Source: Trichinella spiralis (lineage: Eukaryota > Nematoda > Enoplea > Trichinellida > Trichinellidae). Taken from it: a stretch of 64,000 bases of DNA. Every line of letters begins with the position of its first letter. The stretch's first letter is position 1. This document shows positions 47,391-60,430 of this stretch, one piece after another. The stretch lies in contig CM012954.1 of the NCBI GenBank assembly GCA_000181795.3, positions 13,402,581 to 13,466,580 on the forward strand, given 5' to 3'. Made by a program: the position numbers and the translations under genes. The notes under the pieces were generated by a model. The model searched no databases and was not told the origin of the DNA. It saw only the letters and a list, made by a program, of their open reading frames with translations.

Positions 47391-49241
47391 CTAAAAAGAG
47401 AATGTTGGGCAATTTCAAATTTCATGCTCAGTTTGCGTAAGTTGAAAGAAAAAAAAATATTTGTGCAGTGGTCATTCAAAATTTATGTGAAATATATATT
47501 TCCAAATTTACTGTCATAAATAATGATAACTCTTCTTTGTATACTTTTCTTTATTTTAGAAAACAATATCCACTGAAAAATGCATAGTATTCAAATATTT
47601 CCTCTTTTTTCATCAGTTATAAATTTATCAGATGATTCTTTTATTGAACTGACTATTTAATCATGTAATAATGGCAAAATACTTGATAAAACCAAAAATT
47701 CTCTCATTTTACAATGCTTTATCAGAGGAAATTATTATTCTTTTTTATAAACTAACTACTTTATAGCAAAAGTATTCATTTTATAAATTTGAAAAAGTTA
47801 AAAATTGAGATTATATTTATTCAATAAGAACATTTTCAACATGTCTTCTCTTATTTAATATCTTTATATGAAAGGAATTTTAAAATCAATATGCACCTTT
47901 TGCTGATTTGTATGTTTGTTCAGTAGCAATCTACGATGATTTGAATTTAAATTCAAATAAACATTATCTATTATAATTATAAATCTTCATCATTTCCTGT
48001 TGAGCGAACATTACACCCATTATTAGTTATGCAACTGCATTTAGCGGTCGAACACGTAAAATGAGCGGTGACAGTTAAATTAAAAAATTTTTTTCATTAA
48101 ATTATTTTCAAAGCACACTATTTACAAGCGATATACGCAACAGCGTTTGTATTCTGTTCCCAAAATTTTCGGTGCTAAAATATTGATTCTACAAACTTCA
48201 GCATTTTTATTCATGTTACTGAGTTGTTCTTTCAGAAATAAATTCAAAGTGGATTTAATTTGCAATTTAAATATTAATTAGCCAAACATTTTAAATAACT
48301 GAACTAGAAAAGTTAACTAATAATTATTTTAAGCTTATATTTAATCGATAATCGTACAGTAGACGAGTGATTTAAATTCAGAAAAAAGAAGAAATTTTTA
48401 CAGTTATGAAGTTTTGATAGTAAGGCTTGAAAAAAAGAAAAAAGTTACTTCTTTGGAAGATATCAGTAGAACTTAATTTTCATATAAGTTTGCAAGCAAA
48501 ATAATATTTTAAAAACTTTTTGAAAAAAATAATTTATATTTCTTATGATTTCTACATACATAAATTATTTACTTTCTTTCATTATTATAATAAACAGTTA
48601 CGTAATGGGCAATTTAAAGATCAGATTCACTATCGAATATGTTTGTTTGCAAAAGTGCTTTTGCATTTTTCCCTCATTAAATTAAAATGCATACTAGGAA
48701 AATTAAAGTGCCTTATGAGCTGCGGTATTTTGATTTTTCTTTATTTATCTGTCTGGATTAATCTACAAATATTAAGAAATGCAATTACAAAGTTATACTC
48801 GTTCTTTCATGCTCATAACATGAAAAATGTAACTTTTAACTCAGTGTTCATGTAGAAAAAAGATTTAATGTTTTATTTTAAACTTTGTTCAAAGTTATAT
48901 ATACATGAAACTCAAATACCTTTAAAGATAAACCTTGCCTGAATTGCTGTTTTTATACATTTTTCAGTATTTAATAATCTGATTATTATCAATTATTAAA
49001 TTATCAGCTTTGTTATCAATGATAATCATCAAAGATATGATTTAACACGATAAAATCAGAATGTAATGTATGGCAACATAATGATTATAATAAGTAAAAT
49101 ACTTTTTGTTTATTAATGAAAAATTTGAAATTAATTTGCATTTTTAACTATGGCAGTGATTTTTTGAAAATAAAAATTAGTTGTCTCAATCAATGATTAC
49201 GAAAATGAAATCTCAAAATAGTTTGCTTGTGCTTTTAAATG
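47391..49241. other. Spacer/intron-like DNA between the two Cys-rich genes
   Basis: 1.85 kb, strongly AT-rich. It should contain the missing 5' exons or intron of the 46956-47390 gene and the 3' UTR of the 49242-51586 gene, plus the 119-bp repeat copy at 48528-48646. The plus-strand frame at 48520-48855 crosses this repeat and is not a gene. Confidence 0.4.
48528..48646 (+). repeat. 119-bp segment, inverted copy at 56299-56417
   Basis: This segment matches the reverse complement of 56299-56417 at 117 of 119 positions without gaps (counted by eye). This copy is in spacer DNA downstream of the Cys-rich gene. Confidence 0.85.
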
Positions 49242-51586
49242 TTAATTACGTGGTTGTTGAAGGCGAGTACGTTGATTAAAGCGAGGCAGAAACGGGAATG
49301 TAGGAATGCCAGATGGACTTAATCCAGATGCAGTTCCAGTAGCACTTAGTGGATTAATGGGAGGCAGGTTGTAGGGAATGCTTCCAAACGGCTGACCCAT
49401 GCTTGGAAAATAAGTACTCGGCGGAAAATACGGCATTCCAGAAATACCACCAGTAGATAAAGAAATACCACAGCACAATCCCGCCTGACACGTCATTCCC
49501 GGGGGACAACCTTTCCAACACGGAAGTTGAGGATTGCATCCTGCCAGGTTATTGGCATAATATGGAGCTGATCAAAGAAAACGGTGTTTATCAAAGCAAT
49601 AAAACGTTCATTTACTTACAAATCATTCCACCAATCATGGGATTTCTGTCCATGCAGCATGATCCAGATATGCATACTGAACCACCACCACATGACTGAG
49701 AACACGGACCCATGTACATCATCTGATTAGGGCAACCGTAAACGCCAGAAGTTCCTGAAGATGCAAGTTTTGCACATATACTTTGCTACTGAAAAATCGT
49801 TTTTCACCTGTACTAATGCTTGTAACAAGATTAACCGACGGAACAGAAGGAAGAATGTTTGAATATGGTGGATAGCCAAACGGTGGCATTTGATTGTAAA
49901 GCGTTCCGTAAGGTCCTCCAAGCATTGGGGCTATAGGATACGTTGGTTGCATGCAACAGTAGCCTTGAATGCAGACGGACACTGATGGGCATCCTCCACC
50001 CATTGATGCACACGGACTGAGAGTTACAAATGGGGATGGACAGTATTGCGTTTCTAAAAAAGTTTTCGCTTTGTAAAATAGCATTTGATTAGTTGTAAAA
50101 TTAGAAAAGGCACCTGTTGGGCTAATGCAAAGCTGAAGAAGTATATTGAAAAGACCACCAGAAAAGCACGGTCTGCGGCCCCAAAACCCACAATGGCGCC
50201 TAAAAATATTTTAAAAATACTCATAAATGAAGACTTATCTTAAACTACCTAGTAACACTGCCATATGAGATTACATCATTAGCTAACTAATAGTAAGCAG
50301 TTTTTGCTCATTTTTTCCCATTCATATAGTAGATTGAGACAGAATATTAAGCTCAAATTCTTTTCTGCAAGAGTTGTTCTAAACTACAAATGTTTTGCTT
50401 GGTTGTACTTTTTATTTTCTCATAAAGTCTTCTCCTTGACTACTTTGTTAGGTAGGCAACGTGCAAATAATTTTACAATGAAAAAATTGTGATTTTAGAG
50501 GCATTCTACTTGTGCAAAAATTAAAATACTGACTTTTTAAAATCTACCCTCTCCCACTTTGTAACGCTATTATCATATTTGAAATTATTGCTTGAAAAAC
50601 TTTTCTATCAGTTTTTTACTTGTCGGGCTTATTTCATTGTTTCATTTAATGGTTTTCGTTTGCATTATGCGCATGCTAAGTTTAATAAGTAAGGGAACAT
50701 AAATACAAGTGAAACGTTTTTTTACCGGCGCGATGATGGCATGCATTTGAAATAAGTAGACACTGAATTTGGGTTTTCTCGAAGAGCAGCCGTACTGAGA
50801 TCACACAATCCATTCTCTTCTTGACTAAATTTTTCGTCTGAAAATTAAGCATAAATAATTAAATATTAATTTCAATTTCTTATTATAAAATTTTAAGTAC
50901 TCGGCAGTGGATAGCAACGTCCTCGTCCTGTCTTTTTACGCTTTGGTGCTTTTACGCAGCGTTGTTCGTTTTCGACGAACTCTTCGTTATCGCCTCGACA
51001 TGGCTTTTCTACCCATTGTCCTAAATCTGGTATCTTCCTTTAAATATATAAGCATAAATTAGCATATGATAATGCGAAACAGCAACAACAGAAAACTATT
51101 ATTATATATAATGACAAACCATGCTTGTTGATTTTCTTTAGAATACGGTTCACATTCAAAATATTTCGTAGAGTCATTGTAGTGAGATCTTTTAAGTTGG
51201 TCTGTATTGCAAAGACCGAAAATCATCGAATAATCTAAAAATGATTCATATTATTCATTTAACTCATTTTAATGGATGAAACTCAAAATACTGGTTGCTA
51301 GTTTGCAAAATAATGATTATCTGTGTAAATTTAGCCATTACAATTCCATTTATAAAGTTTGCTAATTAGCTGGAAGATTTGTAAAACGTAATAATATGTC
51401 AGATATTTCAAAGTTAGGTAACAAGTAGGTATTTTAATAAAATACTGCACAAACTAACACAAACAGAATTTACATTGTGTATAAACAGGGATGGAAATTC
51501 TTACTATGCGATTGTTCAGAGGAAATAGCTTTTATTATAATGAACAAGACAGTGATACACAGTGAAAATGTTGAAGAAATTTTCAT
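49242..51586 (-). CDS. Secreted Cys- and Pro/Tyr-rich multidomain protein
   Basis: Eight minus-strand exons can be joined in phase: 51586-51505, then about 51235-51122, 51038-50904, 50838-50727, 50200-50115, 50053-49810, 49758-49623 and 49567-49242 (TAA 49244-49242). Exon 1 encodes a signal peptide (MKISSTFSLCITVLFIII). Next come Cys-containing segments (FGLCNTDQLKR, EKPCRGDNEEFVENEQRC, GLCDLSTAALRENP) and then repeated modules of the form C..PC..GC....C..G.CC: SPCASMGGGCPSVSVCIQGYCC, GPCSQSCGGGSVCISGSCC and LPCWKGCPPGMTCQAGLCC, separated by Pro/Tyr/Gly/Met-rich linkers (GYPPYSNILPSVPS, MPYFPPSTYFPSMG). It ends in a Pro-rich tail. The composition suggests a structural extracellular (cuticle or eggshell) protein. 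Boundaries of middle exons are good to a few bases. The family name is not certain; 'lustrin-like Cys-rich' describes the modules. Confidence 0.72.
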
Positions 51587-52535
51587 AATTTTGCCCATGT
51601 CAGCGTATTGGCACAATCAGTAGCAGATTGGCATTCAGCAGCAGTGATAGGTACGCGAGCAAGCAGAGGTTGAAATAGAATGAAATTTGATGTTGTTTTG
51701 CTTTTAAAATAGAACCTAGAACATCACTCACTTGTTTTGTTCAAAGTAATACCGGCGGCATAATTGAATGCGTAGGTGAGATACGATTGAGGGAAGAAGC
51801 TGAAAAAGATGAAACACTTGACCCTTATTTTTGTCCGTGCTGTGCAAATAATTTAAAAACATCATTTGTATTAAACAATGCTAACGCCCCTGCTCGATAG
51901 TAGAAAGTTGTGAGATGTTTTTAGGTCGATCCTCTCAACGCTTTTCATTGCATAAAATATGAATTACACATTAAATGAGTATTTACCGCCAACGTAGAGC
52001 CCAGTTTTATAAATTTACAATCAGATGCGATTGTTCAAATAAAAGAAAGAATGTTTTTAAAATTTTAAATATAAGTAATTTTTTTTAATTTTACTCCTTT
52101 TATTCATATAGGCAATGCTGTATTCTTGCACAAATGGTAATGCACACTTTTCGTATACTTTTTTAAAATACCCATGAAAAGTTAACTTGTACTTGAAAAT
52201 ATTTAACCTGATCGCGGATAAAATATCTTGAAATTTTAAAGAGAATCTAAATATGAGAGTGTATTCTGATTTTTATAAGACTTACACGTGATTAGCATGT
52301 CTCAATCCTGTTTCATCATTCTTTAGAATAGATACTAGTCAGTTTTTGGCAACATTTTATTTTGTCATAATTTTAATAAAAGCATAAAGATATATAAGTA
52401 ACTTTGATAGAATTAAATGATGATAAAGCAAATCAAATGATTGATCTGGTTCAGAAAAATTGTATGCAACGGCGGAGATCGTTTTATTTCAATAAAATGC
52501 ATCATATTGAATTGCAGCTCTCTACTTTGTCACAC

Positions 52536-54082
52536 TTATGCTGTAGGAATAACGTTAACAAGCTGACGTCTCGAATCCAATGAACCAAAAATTGAGCTTT
52601 CTTTCAATTTCTGCATATCATTTGGTTTAGCAAATTTATCAGTCAGATTTATGCTTGCTAAATAGAGAAAGAATGAATATTCATATTAACATTTTATTAT
52701 TTACTAATTTGATCACGCAAATAAAGAATCTACTTAACCTTTCTTGCATCTCATTTCAAACGAGTCTCTTCTTCTGGAATGCATGTAATTTTTAGATTTC
52801 ATTAAATCTTCCGGAACAGTGTACATTTGACCGTAACCTTCAGTTCCATTTGCGGACATCACAAAATAGTTGCACTAAAAATTTTATTTCATAATTAAAA
52901 AATTATTATTATGTAAAAAAATCCGATTATTAAAGTATATAATGGTATTGCTCACTTCGAAAAGAGTTTCACATACGCGTTGGCAGTGGCCAAAGTCACG
53001 ACAAAATACTGTAGTCAAATGAGTGCATTGTGTACAATTCTCAATATTTTTCATAACTTGCTGGGGTCTCCAATGCCACGAACAGCCATTCTCTGTTTAC
53101 AGTTTTCCATGTAAAATTAATTACAAAAGTTCAAGTGATGTGAATTTCAAAATTTTCACTCCTTATTAACAATTATTACCTTCGTAACTTTTTCTTTGCC
53201 TGCTCATCACTTATACATTAACTGCTTATTCTATTAGAAGTGTTTTAAAATATGTATATAGTATTTTGCATTTTGCAAAAAAAACTTTTTAATGCAAAAT
53301 TAAAAAATGGTTTTTCTGCATTATTTATAACTTAAAAAGTTGCTTAATCTTAATTAACTTAATTACGTGGGCTAGATTCAAGAAATTAAACAGAAAATAC
53401 ATGCAAATTAATGCTTCAGTTATAAAATTTTAAAATGAACATAAGTTTCACTATGAGATTGTAACCATTTGAAAATGTAACTTATTAAAAATACTGTCAA
53501 ATTTACCAACACAATGCCATTCATAAGAGTTGACTTCTCCATTTTTGTAAAGCTTCCAGTCGTTATTTGGTTCAAGTGAGTAAAACATTGCAGTGCTGCT
53601 TTCTTGATACCATGTAAAATAATTGCACACTTCTATATCTCCATCTTCGTGCATTTCAAGACACTGATTTTTGCACTGTGTTGGTTTTGAACAAACATGC
53701 GCCAAAAGGGGTACTCCAATATCGTTTACAGTAGATTCGCTGACCATCTTTCCAACATTATCTTTCCAATAGCAGTTAGCTGCTTTATCTTGCATAAGGG
53801 AAGGGAAAAAATTATCACGTATTTCTAAATTAGCTGGATACGAAAGTTGGCTGACAGCTCGACGAATTTCAGGCACGGCTGGCTGAAATAAAGCAACAAA
53901 AAGTTGTTAATCTTTTACAAGCAAATTCTGCTGTATACCACATTTGAGCCTGTTTTCAGTTTGCTGGGCTTCTTGGGATTTGTAGTTGTTGTGGAAAAGA
54001 GATCAAAAACCGCAGGCGTTCTACGGCATGAAATGCTTGTAAGCAAAACGGTTGCAAATATTCCATAGCTTATCAGATGCAT
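52536..54082 (-). CDS. Secreted protein with two PAN/apple-like Cys-rich domains
   Basis: Five minus-strand exons: 54082-53942, 53882-53507, 53092-52956, 52874-52739 and 52657-52536 (912 nt, 303 residues, phases consistent). The start at ATG 54082 gives a signal peptide (MHLISYGIFATVLLTSISC) followed by a short Thr/Lys/Pro linker. Domain 1 has NCYWKDNVGK, AHVCSKPTQCKNQCLEMHED and VCNYFTWYQ, ending EWHCV. Domain 2 has NGCSWHW, TQCTHL, VFCRDFGHCQRVCETLFECNYFVM and EMRC. The C-x3-C and CNYF elements recall PAN/apple domains, which bind proteins or sugars in extracellular proteins. It is the third secreted Cys-rich gene in a row on this strand. The GC-richer region 54230-54530 upstream may hold its promoter or a 5' UTR exon. 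Confidence 0.7.
53750..53781 (+). repeat. 32-bp exact match to 55928-55959
   Basis: A 32-base piece inside exon 2 of the PAN-like gene (coding NCYWKDNVG on the minus strand) recurs exactly, in the same plus-strand orientation, at 55928-55959 in non-coding DNA. Confidence 0.85.
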
Positions 54083-56147
54083 CCTGTGCAGCAAACGTCT
54101 GTACAAGTTGATTATCCTGTGGCAAGCTTGTTGTTTGGTTTATGTAGTTGGTTGAAGTGGAAATTAGGTGACATTGGGACGGCACTGCTAGGAACACTGA
54201 ATACCTAATGTCGACCAAAGACAAATTAATTCAAAGGCCTCGTCCTAGCTAGGTTACTGTCACGACAAGGGCCACGCTGCGCTTTTGTAATTCAACGTGC
54301 AATTTTGCAGCCAGCTTTTCTTTTTCTCAACAATTGCACTCGTTGGGCGGGACCGTTGTTGACGAAGGTTCTCAGCCTGAAAACTGACCGCACGTTTCCC
54401 ACGTCACTCCTAATTGCTATGACATAACAAACAAGCCGTTTTAAAGACAAGTTTTGTAAAACATAGATGCTGCTCGACCTAGAACCGATGGGTGTCAAAA
54501 CTGACGCCATTTTCATGATCCACCATGCAGTTTAAAATTAATAAATGACAGCGGAAATAAAATTCATGTGTCATAATTCAGGCAGCAACTGAAATGCCGT
54601 TTAGCCGTTTCAATTATTAGCATTTCAATTAGCAGTAGAAGACAAACAATTAATCACATTAAAATTGAAAATATTTGCACAGTTTTTAAATTAAAAATTC
54701 AATTTTAAGAATTAATAATAAGCAAGCATACAGGGAAAAAATCTAAAATTAATCTTTATTTCGAACAATGTAACATGAATATATTTTGCATTTCACAAAT
54801 ATTTATTGAATAATTGGATATTCAATTTGCATAAAATTAATAATACTCGAGGGTTCTTCAGTTGTATTATAAACATATATCCTTTCAAATTTGTACAATT
54901 GCAAAAGTTTAATTAATTAAAGTTGTTTACATTTTGCATTGATCTCAATTTCAAAATAAAAAAAATTTTTTTACAGGTCATTCTGGCGACAGACAGAATT
55001 TCTCTCTGTCACGGTCATATATTATTATTTTGAATGACATGCTTAACTTATTTTTGAAAAGTTATGTTTTCATGTCACTTTACTTCTTGTCTTATTTTAT
55101 AAGATTTTTTTTTGAAAAAAGCAAAATTATTTAAAGCATTAATTGTAACACTCATCGATGCTCTTCATGCTTTGTAAATTTGTTTTACAAGCTTACGCTT
55201 TATTCAAATATAACAATTTTGAAATGTAAACATAAATTTTCACAATGCCGAATGCAAATGAAATGAAATTCAAATATGAACACCTGATGCTGCTCATATT
55301 GCGCTTGTTGTTGCACATATTTCTGCTATGACGCACAAAGATAAGTAATTTCTTCAACGTCGAAACGTCAATAAATAATAAAAATAAGCAGGTTGTAAAT
55401 CTGGATAAGAATTTTCAGATTTGTTTTTCATATTATTTAAAAAATAACTAAACAGAAGGAAAAATAATTGCATCAAATATTCAACGTTGCACAAACATGC
55501 TTTCTTTTCATGAATTTTCAGTTTTGGAACATTGGGAAATTTGGACTTTGCAAATGTGAACAAAAGAGATAAAAACGTCAAGCTGTTGCAGGTTTTGCAG
55601 CTTCACTTCAACGGGCTTTAAAGCGATCACTTATTTGAAATATTTCTCAACATTTCACCTGTGACGTAGCATATTATTACATTTACCTACCTGTAAATGC
55701 TATTATTTGAAGCAAAAATCAAATTTGGTTACAAATTCTACGACGAGTTTGTGAACAAATTTTTATTAAGCATCAAGCGCTTTATTTATAAAAAAAAGTT
55801 GCTAGATCTTAGAGTTTACACGTTTGTTACTTCTGCGAAAATATGTTTTACATATATTGCTATTTAAAACAATAGCATGCTCATTCCTGCCGTCAATAAG
55901 TTGCTTTGCATACTGTAACATGAGCTATTCCAACATTATCTTTCCAATAGCAGTTAGCTTTAATGATAGCAAAAGTGCAGAAAAAGCGTTGATATTTACT
56001 TGGCGAAAAGGTTTGAAAATAAAGTAAGATTTGTAAAATGTTTGAAAAATTGATATTTTAAAGTCAACTGATTACAACTTTAGATAAGTTGTCTCTTGTG
56101 AAATATAAATTTTTGTTGAATTCAATTGAGCATTTTAGGCTTCATCG
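54083..56147. other. Divergent spacer between PAN-like and MPI genes
   Basis: 2 kb between genes transcribed away from each other. 54230-54530 is GC-richer; its minus-strand frame has no recognisable product. The rest is AT-rich. The second copy of the 32-bp exon fragment lies at 55928-55959. A TTTTAG acceptor-like site at 56133-56138 precedes the MPI ATG by 9 bases. Confidence 0.45.
55928..55959 (+). repeat. 32-bp copy of a PAN-like gene exon fragment
   Basis: Exact match to 53750-53781, located 190 bp upstream of the MPI start codon. The flanks are unrelated. Confidence 0.85.
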
Positions 56148-58790
56148 ATGATCAAATTACGCTGTTCATATCAAAATTATGAATGGGGAAAGCAAGGACC
56201 TGCCAGCAGAGTTTTTACGTTGATCTCCAATATTCATCCCGAAAAAGCTTTGCCACGTGATCAGCCATACGCCGAGGTAAGATTGTTTACTTTATTTTAC
56301 AAACATATTCGATAGTGAATCTGATCTTTAAAATGCCCATTACGTAACTGTTTATTATAATAATGAAAGAAAGTAAATAATTTATGTATGTAGAAATCAT
56401 AAGAAATAGAAATTATTCATTTGATCGTACAATAATTTAGCTTTTAACTTTTCAAGCTTTCATCTACGCATTGAAATACATATCAGATTCGAACTGAGTT
56501 GTTTGGCATTTGAAACTATTTATCATAAAGAAATGTAAATTGGTGATATATTTTTTTTTCTCTTCAACAATAGAAACAGATGGTTCATTTTAAATACAGG
56601 CGGTTTTATTGAACAATAAGAACACGGAACTTGTTCGTTTTCATGCTTTGTGCATTTTATGCACTGACCCATTTTCTATATTATTCAGTATAATTAAAGA
56701 CATCACTGAATATGTTGATAAAAATAACACTGAAGTAGAAAAACAAAGTGATGAACGTTATTTATTGTTGAAGGAAATGGAATATAAATTTTAGTGGAAA
56801 CAAGCAAAAATTGTTTATTATTTAACAGCTTCACACAGCTATCAATTAAGAATTAAAAGAAACAGTATAAAATGCTTATATTTCATTTTTGCTTGATGTT
56901 AGCTCAGTTTTATAAATTACCGATTTGTTTTTATTTTCATTTTTCCACTAGTCTAGGCAGATTAATAGGTAATTTTTTGTTAGACAGAATATTCCCATAA
57001 TACTGTAGGGAAATAAAGTATTATTCTGAATATTTTGAGCAAATTATTTCATTGTTATATGTTTCTAATTTTGCAAATGAAAAGTACATTATTAGATGTA
57101 GATGATAATTCAGTGTGAAGTGTTGTTATGTTTATTTTTTATGAAATTAATTTGTTTGTACACGTTTTAAATCAACTCGTGTAAATTGTTTCGATTATTT
57201 GCTTTTGAATTATAGCTGTGGATGGGTACACATGCTAAAGGACCTTCAACAATTGATTCAGGTGATCAGCAACCTCTGGCCAATTGGTTAGCTGAACATC
57301 CTGATTTGGCTGGAGAAAGTTTGATTCCATTGATTGATCACGATCACAACGTACTCAATTTGCCATTTTTATTCAAAGTTCTTTCTGTTAATAAAGCATT
57401 GTCTATTCAAGTGCACCCGCACTCTGTAAGAGAAGTGGATTATCTTTTATTCGAATAAGAGTTTGATTAATTTTTTTTTCTACCTGCAGAATGAAGCAAA
57501 ATTGCTGCACGAAGCTGATCCGAAAAATTATCCGGATCCGAATCATAAACCAGAAATGGCGATTGCGTTGACTTCGTTTGAGCTACTGTGCAGTTTTCGA
57601 CCGCTTGCAGAGATTTCGAAAAATTTTCAAGGTTCAATTCGATCATAATTAACGTTTTCTTTTATTCTTTTTGCAAGATTTTCATTTCAGATATACCAGA
57701 ATTGGTCGAATTATGTCACTGCAACAACGTCGAGAAATTTCAAGAACAGTTCAGATGTGGAGTTTGTACGGACCTGCTTAGAAATTCTCTCAAAGCATGT
57801 TTCACAGCTTTGATGAATCAGTCCAGTGACAGCGTTCAGAAGCAGTTCGACCGATTGATGGAACGAGTGAGGGCAATGTTTGTTGTGTTATTAGAATTAT
57901 CAGTAGCTTACATTTCAGTGGAATTTCTATTTCAGGCGAAGGGGTTGCTATTGAACAATGCTGAAGCTGTTCTGGGTACGGTGAGCGTTAGCTTGCTGAC
58001 TCGGCTGAGCAGCAGTTATCCTGGTGATGTGGGATGCTGGGCTCCATTTTTTTTCAATCATTTCACCTTGCAACCAGGCGAAGCAGTTTTTCTCGGTCCT
58101 GGTGAACCACATGCATATCTGTATGGAGGTAATGAATACTTTTTTTGGAAATTAATTTCTATTAAAATATTTAACCCAGCATGCGCAGCATTAAAAGTGT
58201 TTCAGCTTATTACTTTTTGATTGCAAATTAAGAGTGGTGTTGAATTTTGTACTGATAAGCTATTTACTATGCTTGACATTAATTATATATTAACTTATTT
58301 TATACTGTCATTAATTTAATAATTTTACAGATTGCATAGAATGCATGGCCTGCTCAGATAACACTGTACGCGCAGGTTTAACACCGAAATTCAAAGATAT
58401 TCAGACTCTTTGCAATATGCTGACATACAGAAGCGTTGAAGTGGAGAAAGTTAAACTGATCGGCAAAGTTGACTCAGAAGATTTATTTCTAACAGTCTAC
58501 GATCCACCTGTGAAAGAATTTTGTGTTCACAAAATTGAAGTAAGTCAAATTTTGAAAAACGACGAACAAAATTTATCATTACACAATTTGTGCAGGTAAA
58601 GCACATTGGAGAATACAATCTTCTTTCCTTGACAGTTTGCAGTATACTTCTAGTGCTTGAGGGTCAGGCTTCGTTCGCATCGGGCAAGCTTACATCTGGC
58701 TTTGCAGCATTAGTACCTGCCAACTTAAATATCACTTTATCCGTATTGCAATCACCGTTCATTGCATTTCGTGCATTTTGCAAGCAATGA
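56148..58790 (+). CDS. mpi: Mannose-6-phosphate isomerase
   Basis: Interconverts fructose-6-phosphate and mannose-6-phosphate, feeding GDP-mannose for glycosylation. Seven exons: 56148-56276, 57216-57425, 57490-57631, 57691-57866, 57936-58128, 58331-58539 and 58596-58790 (1254 nt, 417 residues; the human enzyme has 423). Type I PMI features: [12 protein letters not shown] at the N-terminus, [31 protein letters not shown] with the zinc-binding Gln and His, [14 protein letters not shown] with the zinc-binding Glu, the [12 protein letters not shown] block with the last zinc His, then [14 protein letters not shown] with the catalytic Arg. All zinc ligands appear intact. The start ATG lies 9 bases after a TTTTAG acceptor, so the transcript probably has a spliced or trans-spliced leader. 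The first intron (56277-57215) holds the inverted 119-bp repeat copy. Confidence 0.94.
56299..56417 (-). repeat. 119-bp inverted copy of 48528-48646
   Basis: Lies in intron 1 of MPI. Two mismatches from the partner, no indels (counted by eye). Confidence 0.85.
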
Positions 58791-60430
58791 ATATTATTAG
58801 TTTACTTACTTAGTCTGTGCAGAGAGTAGAAAGCGTGCCATATTTTGTCTCACTAAAAGAAGCATATGTTGTGAATTATCTGAAAATAATCTCAAAAATT
58901 TGTTGTTCTTCTAACAATACATTTGTTCCAAAATGAAATTCCATAGTATAGATAATCTTTTTTATGTCAATTGAAGAGAACAGTGTTTGCTGGTTATCAG
59001 TATAATTCTTAGAAAGAGATGACTACATTTGAGGCTGAACATTATTTATTGTCGATCGCGACCGAAAAACGGGAAATATGGTGCACCACTTTTGGGTGGA
59101 GAGCTCTGTTAAGCATGGATATATTTTGAAATTGGATGAATATATTTTGGATGATGAATGATTTGTGGAGGTGATGAATATATTTTGAAATTGGAAGAAA
59201 ATGGTCAACTTTAATTATATGTGAATCTAGAATTGGATGGAAAATTCGCTCAAACGAAATTCAAATCAGGCGCCGCATATTTGCTGATAAATGAAGAAAC
59301 GTTTTAAAAATTGTTCAGAGAAACAAAGTATTAATGCATGTATTCAATATATGTTTCTGTTTTTGATATATTTTCTTCATTTTTGCAAGATTTCAACTCT
59401 TTTCAAATGGATAGATGAAAAACTTATGGTTAATGAAACGGCGAATTCGTATACATAAAGAATATCTGTTGCGTTGTTGAACAGAGTACTAATGCCGAAG
59501 TTCATTATATAATTAAATTTTCAGTCGCTTTACGCCAATTATGATATTAATATGCTAATGCAGAATGACCCTATTGCATAATAATTAGTAGAAATCAATA
59601 TTTGTATATTCGTGCTATTTGTTTTATATTGCGCTTCATTTCAAGTAATTGAATGCGAATGATGTGCGGCGATGCAACAATAGCCTTTCGACTGGATAAC
59701 CGCACGACCACCCATAAACATATTTACGCTTTTTGAATTGTATTTATATTTAAACGTAATTCAGAACACGCCCCAACAAAGTGATCGACATGGAAAAGCA
59801 GACATCCTTTAAAGTAAGTTGCACGTTTTTCAGTTAATTCGTATCTGCTCAAAAGTATTCTTTAAAATAGAATTCATGAATTCACTGTCCATCAACATAA
59901 TTAGTCGTTCCTATGTGTATAGTTTCTGAAATTGAGCGAATATTTTAATTTCATCTTGTTATATCATAGCAATGAGATTATAATCAAAATCATTTCTCGG
60001 AAGCAGTATTAACTCATGAAAATATTTCAATTGCGTTCACAGACATGGCGCAACACAGTAGAATAGCGTTAACTGTGCATTGAATTCTAGTTAGATAAAT
60101 GAAAATCAAACGTTCTTCAACTGAAAATATAATTCAGCATTTAGAAATAAAACAAATTCAAGCTTGAGCTCCCACGGAGTTACGCTTCATACGGTAACTA
60201 CGTCATATGTAGATCTCAATACATTTCAAACACGTTATTTCAAAACCAACCGAAATGTGAAAAAAACGGTTCATCTATCCACTTTTACTTGATTTACTAT
60301 TACGCGCATAAATTTCAAATCATAAAAATTTTCAGTATTCTTTTTGCTTTTCATTAATACTAAATGAGTGGCTATTTCAATTTCGATTCATTCTTCCTGA
60401 CAATAATTGATTGCTGGGTCAGAAATAAAT
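58791..60430. other. Intergenic, with small tandem motifs
   Basis: 1.6 kb of AT-rich DNA after MPI. At 59118-59200 an imperfect motif (ATATATTTTGAAATTGGA) recurs with variants. ATG 59790 begins a short frame (MEKQTSFK) ending in a good AAA|GTAAGT donor at 59813, which could be the first coding exon of an unrecognised gene, but no matching second exon was found. Confidence 0.4.

Noticed and set aside
48520-48855. 111-codon plus-strand frame
   Set aside because: Runs through the 119-bp inverted repeat and AT-rich spacer; composition is Phe/Ile/Lys-rich noise.
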